Assembly (NCBI GenBank): GCA_024509875.1
Contig: JAMPIV010011342.1
Coordinates: 1 to 64,000, forward strand
Length of the DNA stretch: 64,000 bases
Direction: 5' to 3'
DNA from: Oreohelix idahoensis
Taxonomy: Eukaryota > Mollusca > Gastropoda > Stylommatophora > Oreohelicidae
Shown here one piece after another: positions 11,454-23,311 of the stretch (positions within the stretch are counted from its first letter, which is position 1; each line of letters opens with the position of its first letter). The notes under the pieces were generated by a model. It had not been told where the DNA came from, made no database searches, and saw only the letters and a list, made by a program, of their open reading frames with translations. Both the position numbers and the translations under genes were made by a program.

Positions 11454-11670
11454 ATGGTCACGGGAAGGCAAAGTAGAGCAACTGACCAACCAACCCACTA
11501 TCTTACAGTGGCTCAATGGAATGCAGAAGGAGTGAGGAACAAGAAACTGGAGTTACAAGAATTCCTCAGGGAAAATAACATTGATATAATCTGCATCCAA
11601 GAAACTCATCTTAAAGGTACCCAATGCTTCTCCAATCCAGGCAATGGAGAGATACACCAACATCCACTCT
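11454..11670 (+). pseudogene. LINE endonuclease N-terminal fragment
   Basis: The open frame from ATG 11454 reads VAQWNAEGVRNKKLELQEFL, then DIICIQETHLKG. These are the first two catalytic blocks (N of WNAEG, E of QETH) of the APE-type endonuclease of I/jockey-type LINEs. It runs into a stop soon after 'QCFSNPGNGEIHQH'. The remainder of the endonuclease and the RT are deleted, and related linker sequence resumes near 11770 (KRTSFLNIFENLHRCHEDLL). The same opening motif occurs in the complete LINE protein at 26663-30517. Confidence 0.8.
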
Positions 11671-11769
11671 CTTGATGACAGATGTGAGGAAAAGGTATTC
11701 ATTCACAGTGAGAAGCTTCTATGAATGCCAAGTCATCCAATGCATGCCAAACTCCATAGTTTGACCAAA

Positions 11770-12828
11770 AAACAGGCTGAAAAGAACCAGCTTCTTAAAC
11801 ATCTTCGAAAATCTGCATCGATGCCATGAAGACCTCCTCCCAAAACAACCTACTGAGATTGAAATGTTAATTGATTATGAGGAGCTACACAACTGCCATG
11901 AAAATATATCTCTCTCATCACAGAAGTCCCTGAAAAAAAAAAGAAAGGCCACCAGACCCCTCAACAACTATAAACTTTGACTCAAGAAATGATTGAAGAA
12001 AAGTACAACCCGAAGGAGTGGACACACCCATACACAGATGGATCCACTGAGGGGGCAGTAAAGAATGGTGGAGGAGGCATTTTTATAAGATTCCTAAATG
12101 GAAAGATCATTCGAAAGGCCTTCCCAACTGGAAAGATCTCCAATGTCAGGGCAGAAGCTAAGGCACTACTACAAGCTCTGAAAATCCTCACCAGATCCGA
12201 ACAGCAGCCTAGAACCTGTTTGTTCTCTGTTTGACTCTAAGATAGTAAACTTCAATGACTGTAGATCATTACTGGAATCAATACAGAACACCAGAAATGA
12301 TAACATGATGAATGAGATCAGATCTGAGCTTAACATCATCTAAAGGTCATCAACAATTGCCCTTCAGTAATTACCCTACCATTGTGGATATGCTGGAAAT
12401 GAGAGAGCAGATGCTCTATCAAGAAGTGGCAGAAAAATTGAACAATACAGCCACCCATTGCCCTGTCGGGAAGCAAAATCCAGCATCCACAACAAGTACA
12501 AAAATCAGTGGAAGGAGATATATACAGCAGAGATGACCCAATCCACCATCTAAATGGACACCAACAGACCACCATTTTTCGCCTGAGAACTGGCCACTGC
12601 AGATTACTTGGCCATCTCTATCGCCTCAGGATATCCCACACAAATGAATGCCCATGTGGAACTGGAATCCAGACCCCCGAATACATTCTCCAAAACTGTC
12701 CAACCCATGATGACCCACGACGTGTGACCTGCCCAAGGGGTGCTGAGCTCCAGCAGAAGCTATGGGGCTGCTGTGCCGACCTGGTAAAGACTGTGGACTT
12801 TGTCCTGGCATCAGGCCTGCAGATTTAG
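11770..12828 (+). pseudogene. LINE RNase H and C-terminal zinc-motif fragment
   Basis: Pieces in several frames line up with the C-terminal part of the 26.6-30.5 kb LINE. The linker is at about 11770-11960. RNase H starts with HPYTDGSTEGAVKNGGGGIF (about 12027). Its end (YHCGYAGNERADALSRSG) is near 12376-12430, and the C-terminal block (TIFRLRTGH, then CPCG...HxxxxC) lies at 12570-12700. The stop is at 12826-12828, after 'VLASGLQI'. Frameshifts and stops (for example after 12234 and at about 12343) break it. Confidence 0.8.
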
Positions 12829-12903
12829 CATGACTACAAACTGAACGCAGAAGAAGACATTAAAAATATATGTCAAATATAAGAGGACATGAAATGTAGA
12901 ATT

Positions 12904-14033
12904 CCTCAAGAAAGACAACGTCAATGACCCTTTATTCTAGAGTCTGAATAAAAAAAATTGTTATCTCATGTTACCATTTCTCTTCTTACAGTTTATAGAT
13001 TAGATTTTGAAAACAACAATATTAACCAACATCAATTTCAATTGATGGCAAGGTCCTGTTTTCAAAGATAAGTGATTGCAGGATGCTAATGCAATCACGA
13101 ACTGATTTTATTTAACAACTGCTTTGGGTTTACTTTCATTCATGGTGTCTTATGGAAATGTATTCTCAAAGTTACGCATAGCTCTGTAAATTATGTTAAC
13201 AATTTCTACTTCAGTAGCCAGTTCTGAGCATTCATTTAGTACACTAAAGCTAATTCTTTCATATTTACGAATGTCTATGGGAGTAATCTGTCGCTTCCAG
13301 GTACTGAAATAGAAATTTTTGAGAACATTCATTTTGGTAACATAACTGATCAATTTGCAGGAATGAAAGTGCTAAAGATCTATATGTAGCCCAAAAAAAA
13401 AAAAAAAAATTGACATCTGTGATGTACTGTTTATGCTGTTAAAATAAAAAGCTTAAAATAAAGAGCAGTTTATTTCTTTTCTGTTTAACTAAATCTTAAA
13501 TTTCATATTTTCTCAATAATTCATCCTGGTGTTCTTAATAGAATTTAAAAGTCATGACAGTGCTTGATATAGTACTTTATACTTTCTTCTGACTGATCTA
13601 CAAAATGAACATGTATTTTATCTGGAAGTGACAGTTGACGCATTTTTTCCAGTTTCACCCCCAGTGCTAAAAACCCTCAGTATGCCACTGCCCCAAACAA
13701 GTAAAATTTGCTGCAAGGGATTTTCTGTCTGGACTAAAGATAAATGAAAAAGAAAAATAATTGAAATTAAAAAAAAAAACACACATGTGCATAAAGGGTA
13801 GAACCCCTAAAAAAATTATGATGTTTGTGGTGGATGTGTATAAATAATACTTATTATGTTACATATTTGATGATGGTGGTAACATATTGAGCACAGGTTA
13901 CATTTACATTGTATGTTAAAAAGTTGTAAAGCATTACTGAGTAAATTGTCCCCAGCAGGATATACAGATGTGGAACTGCTCCTCATACTCTCTCTCCCTG
14001 CAGAAACATGACCATCTTCCTCAACTTTACTTT
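12904..14033. other. AT-rich spacer; nothing identified
   Basis: There is a poly(A) run at about 13393-13409. Open frames are short and show no recognisable motif on either strand. Confidence 0.4.
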
Positions 14034-14318
14034 CTATCTTCACTGTGTATCCCTGAAAACAAAATTTTGAACATATTCAAGTTTGCAACAAACCACTTCA
14101 GTCTTAAACACTGCCCTAGTTTGACAACTATCTTCACTGTGTGTCCCTGAAAACAAAATTTTGAACATATTCAAGTTTGAAACAAACCACTTCAGTCTTA
14201 AACATTGCCCCAGTTTGACAACTATCTTCACTGTGTATCCCTGAAAACAAAATATTGAACATATTCAAGTTTGCAACAAACCACTTCAGTCTTAAACACT
14301 GCCCTAGTTTGACAACTA
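14034..14318. repeat. 94-bp tandem repeat, three copies
   Basis: CTATCTTCACTGTGT begins units at 14034, 14128 and 14222, a spacing of exactly 94 bp. The units differ by only a few bases. No coding content is recognised. Confidence 0.93.
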
Positions 14319-15904
14319 AATGAAAATTGTTTATGTATTTAAATTACTTTCTTTTATAATTGTTTTATGCCTCTGTCCCTGACGAAGACCTTATATTACA
14401 TTTACTACACTGTTACAGAAAAAATAGAACACAAAGAACCTAGCAATGAGTAATAAAATGTTTAAATGGACAATATTCTAACATATTTCTCAGTTTAACT
14501 CACTTTGGCTGTATACAAATTTGTTATCAAGAATTAAAAAGAATACTCACTTTAAAATCTGTACTGATGTCCTGTTTTATATTTTGATCCAAGAATGGGA
14601 TCTTCTGTTCCATATTTTTATTTTTATAATCTGAAAAGAAAAATGAATTATATGTAACAAAATCTTAGACAATTAGTTACTTGTTATTTGAGATATCACA
14701 AGAAATTTCAATAATTTTTTTTTTTTAATAATGGTGAAAAATATACCAATCTGAAAATATAAGGAAGAGTGATACATGTTTAATGGTAGTATATCCAATG
14801 TCACATTCAACAGCCTTCAAAGATTCCAATCTGTCAAGTGCATGCAAAATGCGAATATAATCATTTTTAAAACTTCTACCTATAATCTATCTATATCTGT
14901 GCTTTATACACTACACTAAGGTATTAAACATAGTAAAACATGAGAAAATTATAAAAATGTTACAAAGCATCAACATTGATGGTAATGACCTGAGAGTTAT
15001 ACTGTAGACAACATGTACTGGCAACAAACATCAGCTATGACAATTAGCAGCCATATAGGAACGTATTAGCAGATTAAAAGATGGTGTTATACATGTTTGA
15101 TGATAGTATGTCTGTGATGGCATTTTAGACAGTTTGTGCCATACTGATTTATTTGAGTGATTCAGAGATTTTCAAATGTATACTAAATGTGTGTAAGATC
15201 ATGTTTAAAAATGTAACTTTTATCATTTGATAGCTAGAATCTAAGTTTCATATAATATAAACATCTGGAATTTTTTTTAATTGTTGGTACTGTTCTTGAA
15301 ATCAGATATACAGAAAAGTTACAAATGTTTCCAGAAAGTGCTACATTTTAGTAAATTCTATCACAGAATAATGAAATAAATAAAGGAAATTTGATAAAAA
15401 ATTTCCCATTTAGTCACTTTATTTTATTTAGTCATCAACAGATCTCTTCTGTTCCTTACCTTTTAGCTCCCTGTGAGGTACAGTGTAGTCACATTTTATG
15501 CTAGAGAAGCACGAGGACCTCACTTAATTCAAAACTAGTGTTCTCACAGGAGTAAATGTAAAGTAGGGGGTGTGTTCTCACAGGAATAAATGTAGGGGGC
15601 ATATTCTCAGATGCATAAATTTCCAACCAATGTAGTTTTTTTTTTTTTTTTTGCTTTTAATATCATCTTTCCCTTTTATTACAGTAGCATATAATAATTA
15701 TAGAACAAATATAGGCCATCTTACAAATACCATGTTGAGCTGACCATATAGAAGTGCTAGTGAAGTCTGGCAGCTTTACAAACAATGACTGCTATACACC
15801 TGGAGCAGAGACTATTGTTTCTCCTATATCATCAGCTAGTCATGTCAGTAATCAAATATAAGCTGGGAATACTCATGCTGTCAATATTACAATGTAAATG
15901 GCTG
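14319..15904. other. AT-rich spacer; nothing identified
   Basis: This stretch contains several homopolymer runs (for example the T run at about 15636-15650). Two similar short phrases, GTGTTCTCACAGGAGTAAATG and GTGTTCTCACAGGAATAAATG (shared GTGTTCTCACAGGA), lie about 35 bp apart near 15540-15595. No gene or mobile element could be supported. Confidence 0.35.
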
Positions 15905-16160
15905 GGAAAAAAAAAAGTTACTTGCTTATCCTTTACAGGACGTGGCAATCAACCCCAGCTTTTATTGGCTGTTTTGTGATTTTTCTAGGCAATTTTTACG
16001 TTCAGTAGTTTGCCATTGCTTTCTGAATGGTACGGCGCTTATACCATTGTTAAAAATCCACACAAAGCGATTTGCTACCAAACCGCCTGCAGCAGGTTTC
16101 GAACCTGGTATATCTGGATTATGAAACTGCGTTCATATCCATTAGGCCACAGACGCCGAA
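15905..16160 (-). mobile_element. tRNA-derived SINE
   Basis: Read on the minus strand, 16156-16083 resembles a tRNA. It starts GCGTCTGTGGCCTAATGGAT (A-box region) and has a B box GGTTCGAAACC. The start matches tRNA-Arg-type genes, but the anticodon arm and acceptor pairing are decayed. About 170 bp of unrelated body follows downstream on the minus strand and ends at a T run near 15905-15918. A pol III head, a body and a simple tail define a SINE rather than a working tRNA. Confidence 0.72.
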
Positions 16161-17982
16161 ATGGCTGGGAACACAATCAAAATGAAGGGATGCATATCAT
16201 CATGGTCTGTGCATGAGATAAACCCACTGTACATGCTTAGATCAGTACTGATTAGATCCAGATATGTGATGTCCAAGCAAAAAGCCTATAAGCTGATAAC
16301 TACAGACAGAAGACACACCCTTCATGGAAACATAGCTGGTATAAAAGAAGTAAGAATAAAGAAAAGTGTCACGAATGGCAGAGGGAACAATAGGGCAGGT
16401 GACCACAGCTAAAAATATATTAAAAAGGGAAGAGTGGAGTAAGTAAGGTAGAACTAAATAAAGTATCAGCAAGTCATCAACAGCCTTGGTAGGGAGTGTC
16501 ATGGACTGTTTTGAGAGTGTTTTGCATGTATGAATGTTCCCATGCTCCAATGGGAGTTTAATTAGTTGTTTGAGTTGTTGTGATTTGTGTATGCTCGAGT
16601 TGTATTATTCTAGTTACAAGCGATGTTGTGAGTAGAGATTAAAACAAGCTGCTAGCTATAGATATGCATGAATGAAGTTCAGCGAAGTGGTGAAGGTTTT
16701 CACATGTTTGGTGAATATAAATGAAAGGGATCAGTGGGTGAGAGATGTGTGTTGGGTTAGTAGAAATAGTCAGTACAGAGTAGACAGCAAAGAGCAGAGA
16801 GAAGAGAATGGCAGATATCTAGAGTAGTCCGTGAGTAGAGAGCCAGTATTGTGCAATGGTTATTTATGAAGTAGCTTACTTTGTTGCTGTAGTTATTCCG
16901 AGAAGCAGAGTGTTTGCAGAATAATTGGGATGTGTTATGTCTCCAATGATTGTAATGGCCCTGTGCACATTGTGACTTGTTTCTGATATAATATATTCTC
17001 AGATATTGAACTGGTTGAAACCAGTTAGTGTATTAATCCTTAGATAGTGAGCTAGATGGGCGGTGTATGACTGTTGCTTGATCTTCTACATCCACCCACA
17101 TACACCCTACCCGTTTCAGGGAGTGCAGAGCTTGAGGTGATGGAAAAGTGGAGCTGGAAATTAATCAACTAATAAATGATTAAAGCTAGAACGAAAACAA
17201 ATATATAATGATTAGTGAGGCATGGCAGGGGAAATGAAGATCTTGTGAGGTACAAGTGCTACATATTGTTGATGAAAATTTAAAAGCACATTAAAAAAAA
17301 TGATTCCAAACACTTCAAGCCTTCACATTACTTTTCTTCCTTCCATCCCAATTTTTGTGTTTTTATTTTGTTACACTGTGATATGTACGAAAAGACTACT
17401 TTTAGGAAATGGAAAATCACACACATGCAAATACTGGCACAATTTAGACATTTAACAAACAAAGAATAATTTATTTATAACTAAAGTTAAATTGAATATT
17501 TTTATTTGTACATTAGAAAAATTAAAAATAACAGAAGTTTGGATAAGGAGATTGTGTCTCTTATGTTGCCAGACTGACTATTGGTACTTACGTTACAGCT
17601 AGCTTTAACCTTACAACATGAACAAGCCAGTTTCAAGTTTTGTCAAACAGCTTAAACTCATTCTAACCCACAAGTAGTACTACACACCACTTTGCCCTTT
17701 ACATTTATCTGCAAGCCATATCTTGCACCAGCATGATATATGTCTGAATTTGAAAAGAAAATATGAAAATACCTGGCAATAAGCTGATTTAAATCATTTA
17801 ATACATTCAGATTGTGTGAACATTTTGAAATGCTGAAAAAATTTATGAAGCTTAAATTTTATATTACTTTATATTCATTATTAGTGCTGCTAATCATTTG
17901 TTTATGAGCAATGGCAATAGATTCATCTTCTTAACACTGGCTATAAGCTGATCAAGAACAGCTGCTTATTTCTCAGTAAACA
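16161..17982. other. spacer; nothing firmly identified
   Basis: Short open frames only. The part next to 17983 may belong to the 5' side of the piggyBac element, but I could not locate a terminal inverted repeat or TTAA with confidence. Confidence 0.3.
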
Positions 17983-18378
17983 GATGAGAATTTTAGTGAC
18001 AGTAGTTTTTCAGTTAGTCTTAGTGATTCAGATGAGGACTTTGCAAAGACTTCATGTTACAATATTCATGAAAGTGACTATTCTAATGGGGATACTGAGC
18101 AGCTGAATGAACAGGTATGAGGTAGCATAACAATTGCTAAACTTTCTGACAGTAAAGGGAAAAAACCCAATTCAAACAACCAGTAAAGCTAACAGTGCAA
18201 CTACAAGTTGAGAGGAAAGTAGAGTCTCACAAGATGTCCCAGTGGATAGAAATTGCTGAAGGCTTGACACAGAATGCAAGTCAGTTTTGTCAAAAGGTGT
18301 GACTTAGGGGCTTGACCTGTCAACCCCACTGAAACGATATTGTGTTTTATTTACTGTTGAAATTAATGATTACATGTG
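17983..18378 (+). pseudogene. piggyBac transposase pseudogene, N-terminal part
   Basis: The frame at 17983 reads DENFSDSSFSVSLSDSDEDF, the acidic Ser/Asp-rich start typical of piggyBac transposases, and stops at about 18120. After decay, about 18312-18376 in another frame reads LSTPLKRYCVLFTVEINDYM, matching the family block 'P...F.LFF...L...IV'. The sequence is then cut by a solo LTR. The transposase resumes at 34416. ATGTG at 18374-18378 is the left copy of the LTR target duplication; the LTR's own first two bases (TG) seem to have been lost at this junction. Confidence 0.6.
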
Positions 18379-20785
18379 TAGTGGTTTTTGATGTTATTGT
18401 ATGGTTGATATGTTACCTAGTGTACTGTATGAGGTCAGCTGTGAAGGCTCCTGAGATAAAAGTTTATGTGAGTTACAGAAGGCCCTTCTGCTACCACTTA
18501 CCACCTCAAACAGACCTATTCTACTATAATGAGTGTTAGCTACGTTAAAAGTCTAGGGTACTGAAATGTAATGTGTAGGTAATAAAATACACAGACACAT
18601 ACAGGTAATTAATAAGTCTAATAATAATAATAACTTCTATAAAACACTGAACTAACACTGGCTGTTAAAGTTTAAGTTTAAAATCTTTTAAATTTATTCG
18701 TCCTGAACCAATTGTTTCGTTTGGTCAGAACATATGAAATGAAAGGTATTTATCAATGAAATGCATACATATATTGCATAAGCAAATATAACTTTTGTAC
18801 ATAGGTAATTTTTTACAATGGGTAATATTAATTATATCTATAATGTCTTGGGAACACTAGCACTGGATGGTTAGTTGGGGTGGCGTCATCATGCCCAATC
18901 TATGTTTACACAGTTCATAGTCCTTAACATATGGACTGATGTTAATATTATTTAACAAGGTTTTTTTTTTCTTTATTGATGGTGGAAAAATAGTTATGAA
19001 TCTCCAGCAGGCCAGGTTTGCACTTTACTGGCCTGTAATGATGTAGTATAGAATTCTGGTGGCCCACTCCTCTCAATAGCTGGAGTAAAATGTTAGGCTG
19101 CACAGACACCCGCTCTTGTACTTCTACAAGAGCATCTGGCACAATCGTAGTGCCAGATCAGAAACTCTGAAACAAAATTTGTGCCATGTGTCAGTACTCT
19201 ATTCACTGCACCACTCTTACACACCACACCACAAAACAACAGCACATAGATCGAGTCAGATCTCTCTGACCAACGTAACACATCTCACCTAGTTGTTATC
19301 AATTAGTACCAGTTTCCCAATACTGCATTGCATCCGAAATATGTTCAATAGTTTCCTCTTCTATTCAATAAGGTGGGTAATATGTTCCCACTGATGTCAA
19401 TAATAGATCCGCCTTCCATAGTCTTAGATAGGTTTTCATATATTATTAGTTTGTCTCTAGGCCCTGGACTGCGGCTGGGGACCTAGAGCAGGCACTTACT
19501 TGTCGTAATCATTTTTCATGATATGGCAGTATCAATCACTCAAAATATTAAAATAAACAAGATAAATGCTTTTTTCCTTACCACAATTCAGAAGTGAGAA
19601 CACAGTTACTTAGGACTAGCAAAACTCAGCTGAGCTGCTGGCTATATTAGGGCATCCCACTAATTTTTATTTATTAATTCCGGGAATTCGCCTCTAGCAG
19701 TCAAGAACTGTGTTACTGGACAGTCTTCTAACAAATGGCACAAGTGTGTGTCTCCCATTCACTAATATAAATGCGTTTGTCCAATCACGGACTTCCCCCC
19801 TAACTTTTTTCAAATATTCAAACTAAAAGTCAAATTTCAGTCAAATCTCAGTCAAGAGTGTATTATTTTCTGTTGGTCCGTCTGTCTCTACTTGGCTTTT
19901 CACAAAAATACACTTGTTTCTTGGACCAACTACATGCAAAAACTGCACATACCTGCCTCCTAAGTTATTTTTAGCTTCTATCCTCCGACTTTGCCCCTCT
20001 AGTTCATTGCAGTTTGATTTTTGCATTTTTAGGGCTCAAGGACACCAAAATGTAACTTTAGTGAAATATGCACAAAAACCTGTTCGCTAGTCTGATTGGA
20101 ACAATACGGTCTTTCGTCAATATCTTCCGTGTTATCTGTCCGTCTGTATAATTCTTCTTCTTCTTCAATCCTTAGCCAAAGACCGACCAAGCAGTCAGAG
20201 GCCATCACGCCTTGTGGCGTCTTAAGGGCAACAGCAGATTGATTTTCTCTGTTGTAGTTTCCCATCACGCCTAGCGGCGTCTTTAGGGCAACAACAAATA
20301 GATCCATCTGCCGTTGTTTCCGTAATCGGTGTGACAAGCCAACGGGTGATCAGCCCATTGGGCGTCTGTATAATTAAAAGTATATTATTTCTCTGCTCAA
20401 GATGGGCTATCAAACTAGCTAGGTTTTATTTTCATAACTTTATTATTAAAGAAAATCCTACTTTTCTCAAGGTCAGTTTTTCTACCAATTCCTTACATTG
20501 TGTCAACTAGTGGCGTGATTTTTTCTTTAAACTACAAATTGCGTCTTTTTGCTTTTTAGATTCAAACACGTGTTCAGTCATATTTTTTTTTCCCTTTTTA
20601 TCTCCGTTTCCCCTCCCGTCTAAAAGGGTAAACCATTTCGTCTGCATGTCTAACTAGTTAGTTTCAATGGCGGTAGAAAGCGCTGACGTAGGCGAGAATG
20701 TATCCTCGTATCTTACGTATAATTTTATCCCTACATGTTATCTTACCCGTTATCTTTATAATTTGAGGTATTTTAACGTTGTATC
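18377..20785 (-). repeat. older minus-strand solo LTR, main part
   Basis: The reverse complement resembles the LTR of copy B along its length: it starts TGTAGTGG at 18377, and shared blocks include AAGGCTCCTGAGATAAA and AGCCAGCAGCTCAGCTGAG. It was inserted in the opposite orientation and is clearly older, with many differences. It is interrupted at GTATC by copy B, and its last 24 bases lie at 34392-34415. No internal element sequence remains between LTRs, so this is a solo LTR formed by LTR-LTR recombination. Two RTE-tail fragments sit inside at about 20190-20330. Confidence 0.82.
20190..20330 (-). repeat. two tandem RTE-like LINE tail fragments
   Basis: CATCACGCCTTGTGGCGTCTT (about 20204) and CATCACGCCTAGCGGCGTCTT (about 20263) are two copies of the same motif, each followed by AGGGCAACA. 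The same motif starts the RTE-like LINE remnant at 42987 (CATCACACCTGGTGGCGTCTT). Minus-strand translation gives MDLFVVALKTP, a decayed version of the RTE C-terminal tail. They could also be a SINE that borrowed the LINE tail. Confidence 0.6.
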
Positions 20786-23044
20786 TGTAGTGAAATTGAC
20801 AGAGATACAACAGTAAAATACCTCCAAGGATAACATATAAGGATAAAAAAACATAATGCGTAGGCTGCTGATGTACATGATCGCCTAGACCGCGGGTCAT
20901 CATCCTCCATAATAATTGACTTGCTAGACAGGAGGGGAACGGCGGATCAAAAAGAAAAAAAAAATATGACTGGAAAGATTGCGTGAGACTGGAAAGGCTA
21001 AGGAGACGCAATTGGGGGGGAAACGGAGAAAAGTCACGTTTCCCAAGTTGACATAAAAAGTAAGCAACTCGACAGAAGGGACCATAGATATGTTACGCCA
21101 CAGTCATTTATTGGACGCTTTTGCAATACCAAGCCCTTGATTTGAATTCAGCGGCTAAAACGCAGATGTTCGAAATATTACAAAATTTAAAAAGTACTTT
21201 TTTTCTTAATATTAATGTTAGGAATATAAAAATTAGCTGGCCGGATGGCCCATTCTGAGCAGTGAACTAATATGTTCTTAATTTTACAGACGGATAGATA
21301 ATATTGAAGATAATGACAAAAGACAGTGTTGTTCACATCATCGACGAACTGTATTGAATAAAAAGTGTCGCTATTTGAAAAAAAAAAAACACGACCTCGA
21401 GACGCAGGTGTTCAAATCTACTTGGTATGGAGGAGAGGGGATATTGTGGTGGCTGTGTCTAAAAATAACTTTTAACGACAAAATTTTGGAGGGGAGAGAA
21501 AGGTTGGTTCAAAAATCAAGTACATTTTTGTAGAAACACAAGTAGAGACGGACAGACTAACAGATAACCATCCATACTTGACTGAAGCATGACTGAAATG
21601 ACTTTAGGGTAGGAAATTTGAATTAAAATAAACCTAGGCAGTGATTGGCCACAGACAAGCATATTGTCGGCGCTTAGACGCAGATTTGGGGTCATTTCTC
21701 AATAGTTGTTCAGTGATAGACACAGATTTTAAAGTGTGGTGATTTCCATATGAAAGAAAGTGAAAGAAGTTTAAGGACGCCATACTATAGCCAGCAGCTC
21801 AGCTGAGTTTTGCTAGCAATTCTGTGTTATTTATTCATAATCTGGTAAGATTGAAATTATTTCCTTATATATTTTGAATATTGTTTCATGTTTGAGTGAT
21901 TTGATACTGCCATATCGAAATCTAGCCTTACAAACAAGTAGGGATTTGCTCTAGACCCCCCGCCCTAGTCAGGGTCTAGGGACCAACAATGTACATAAAC
22001 TCCAGCAAGGGTTAGGCAAGACAGATCAAGTGTTGAGAATAATGAAACATATTACCTATCCTCTTTTAGGGCAGAAAACTAATAAATATTTTTCAGAATC
22101 TATAGTCTGGGAGGATCTATCTGATGTAAAACCACCATGGTAAATGTGCTGTTTGGTCAGAGAGATCTGACCTGTCTGTATGATGTGGTTGTTGTGTCAG
22201 TGTTGTGTCCAGACGTGGGTAGAGAATAGATTTTGACACATGGCCCATACTTTGATTGCAGAGCTGTGAGTTTCTGTTGTCAACAAAGCAGTGTCTATTC
22301 AGTTGGTGACTTTACTCGAGTGTATCTGTGCAGTACTTGTGACAGAGACCACCATTATTGCCCGCCAGCACGGAGAGGTGGGACCACCTGATTTCAGCAC
22401 CAGAGCTACAACTACAAGATGAGTGAGCCTCTGGTCTGCTGGACATTCACCAACGCTTTGTAGTTACTAATATCCCCATAAAAATTCCCACCATTTTCTG
22501 GACACTGTGTAGTCAATATAGACAGGTGTGATGAGGCCACCCCAACAGCACAAACATTAACTATCCTCCCAAGTAGATGACTACTAGAACATTTTAATAA
22601 AACTAACTAGTATAGTACATATATATGTACACTATTGCATTTATGATATAATATTCCATGCATTTCTTTCATAATCTCTAAATCCTTTTAAGTTCTGGTC
22701 AACCTAAAAAATTGATCCAGAACAAAATAAATGTAATATAATTTTATCAAAAAATTTTACACACGTGAGTTAGTTCAGTGTATTTTAACATTTATTAATA
22801 TTATTAGTCTTGTTAAATATCTGTGGGTATATCTATAACCTATTACACCACACTACATATCATAACCCTAGACACTTTACGTAGCCACATTCATTAAAAA
22901 AAATTAAGTGTGAGGTCGTAGTGGTAGCAAGAAAGGCCTTCTGACAATTCACAACTACATTTTATCTCAGGAGCCTTCACAGCTGGCCTCATACAATTAC
23001 ATTTAGTAATATCACCATCATACAATACCATCAACACCACTACA
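20786..23044 (+). repeat. 5' LTR of copy B (2259 bp)
   Basis: It starts TGTAGTG and ends CACTACA. It is nearly identical to 32136-34391. I see roughly 15-20 differences, almost all in the first kilobase. The length is unusually large for a Gypsy LTR. No promoter motif was assigned. Confidence 0.96.
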
Positions 23045-23049
23045 TAAAT

Positions 23050-23066
23050 TGGGGTCTTGTCCAGGG
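23050..23066 (+). promoter_or_regulatory. candidate primer binding site of copy B
   Basis: TGGGGTCTTGTCCAGGG begins five bases after the LTR end. It starts with TGG, as expected for a site complementary to a tRNA 3' CCA end. I cannot name the tRNA. Confidence 0.55.
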
Positions 23067-23311
23067 ATAATTAGCCCAACAGTAATATTAGGATCTCCTG
23101 GTGGGAGAAATAAAAGTAGGGAAATAAATTGTAAAATTCCCTTTAAAATTAAAAGTGTCCCTGCAGATAAAAGTTGGTGAATCTTCACAGCCAGTAATAA
23201 TTAATTAGTTAACTGGTTAGTTAGAATTGGTTAGACTATAGTCATAAGAAGTACTTAGTGTATTTACTGGTTAGAGATTTATCTTGTATATTATTATATT
23301 GTCTAAAAAGT

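Larger units (their letters stand above)
10894..12857 (+). mobile_element. Internally deleted EN-RT-RNaseH LINE (I/Nimb-like), flanked by 12-bp target duplication
   Basis: The boundaries come from the duplicated CATTAAAAATAT. The element keeps about 560 bp of 5' leader (no ORF1 seen), the first ~60 codons of endonuclease, the linker, RNase H and the C-terminal zinc motif. It lacks the rest of the endonuclease and the whole RT. The 3' end is a short AAG-type tail (GCAGAAGAAGA). The full-length LINE at 26623-31336 also ends in an AAG repeat and has the same domain plan, so the two probably belong to related families. The 5' leaders differ by eye. Confidence 0.8.

Noticed and set aside
16083..16156. 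Functional tRNA-Arg gene on the minus strand
   Set aside because: Acceptor pairing and anticodon arm are decayed, and a SINE-like body and T-rich tail follow.
20664..21011. 115-aa minus-strand frame and other frames within the copy B LTRs
   Set aside because: They lie across the boundary of the two LTRs, have no motif, and differ between the two LTR copies.
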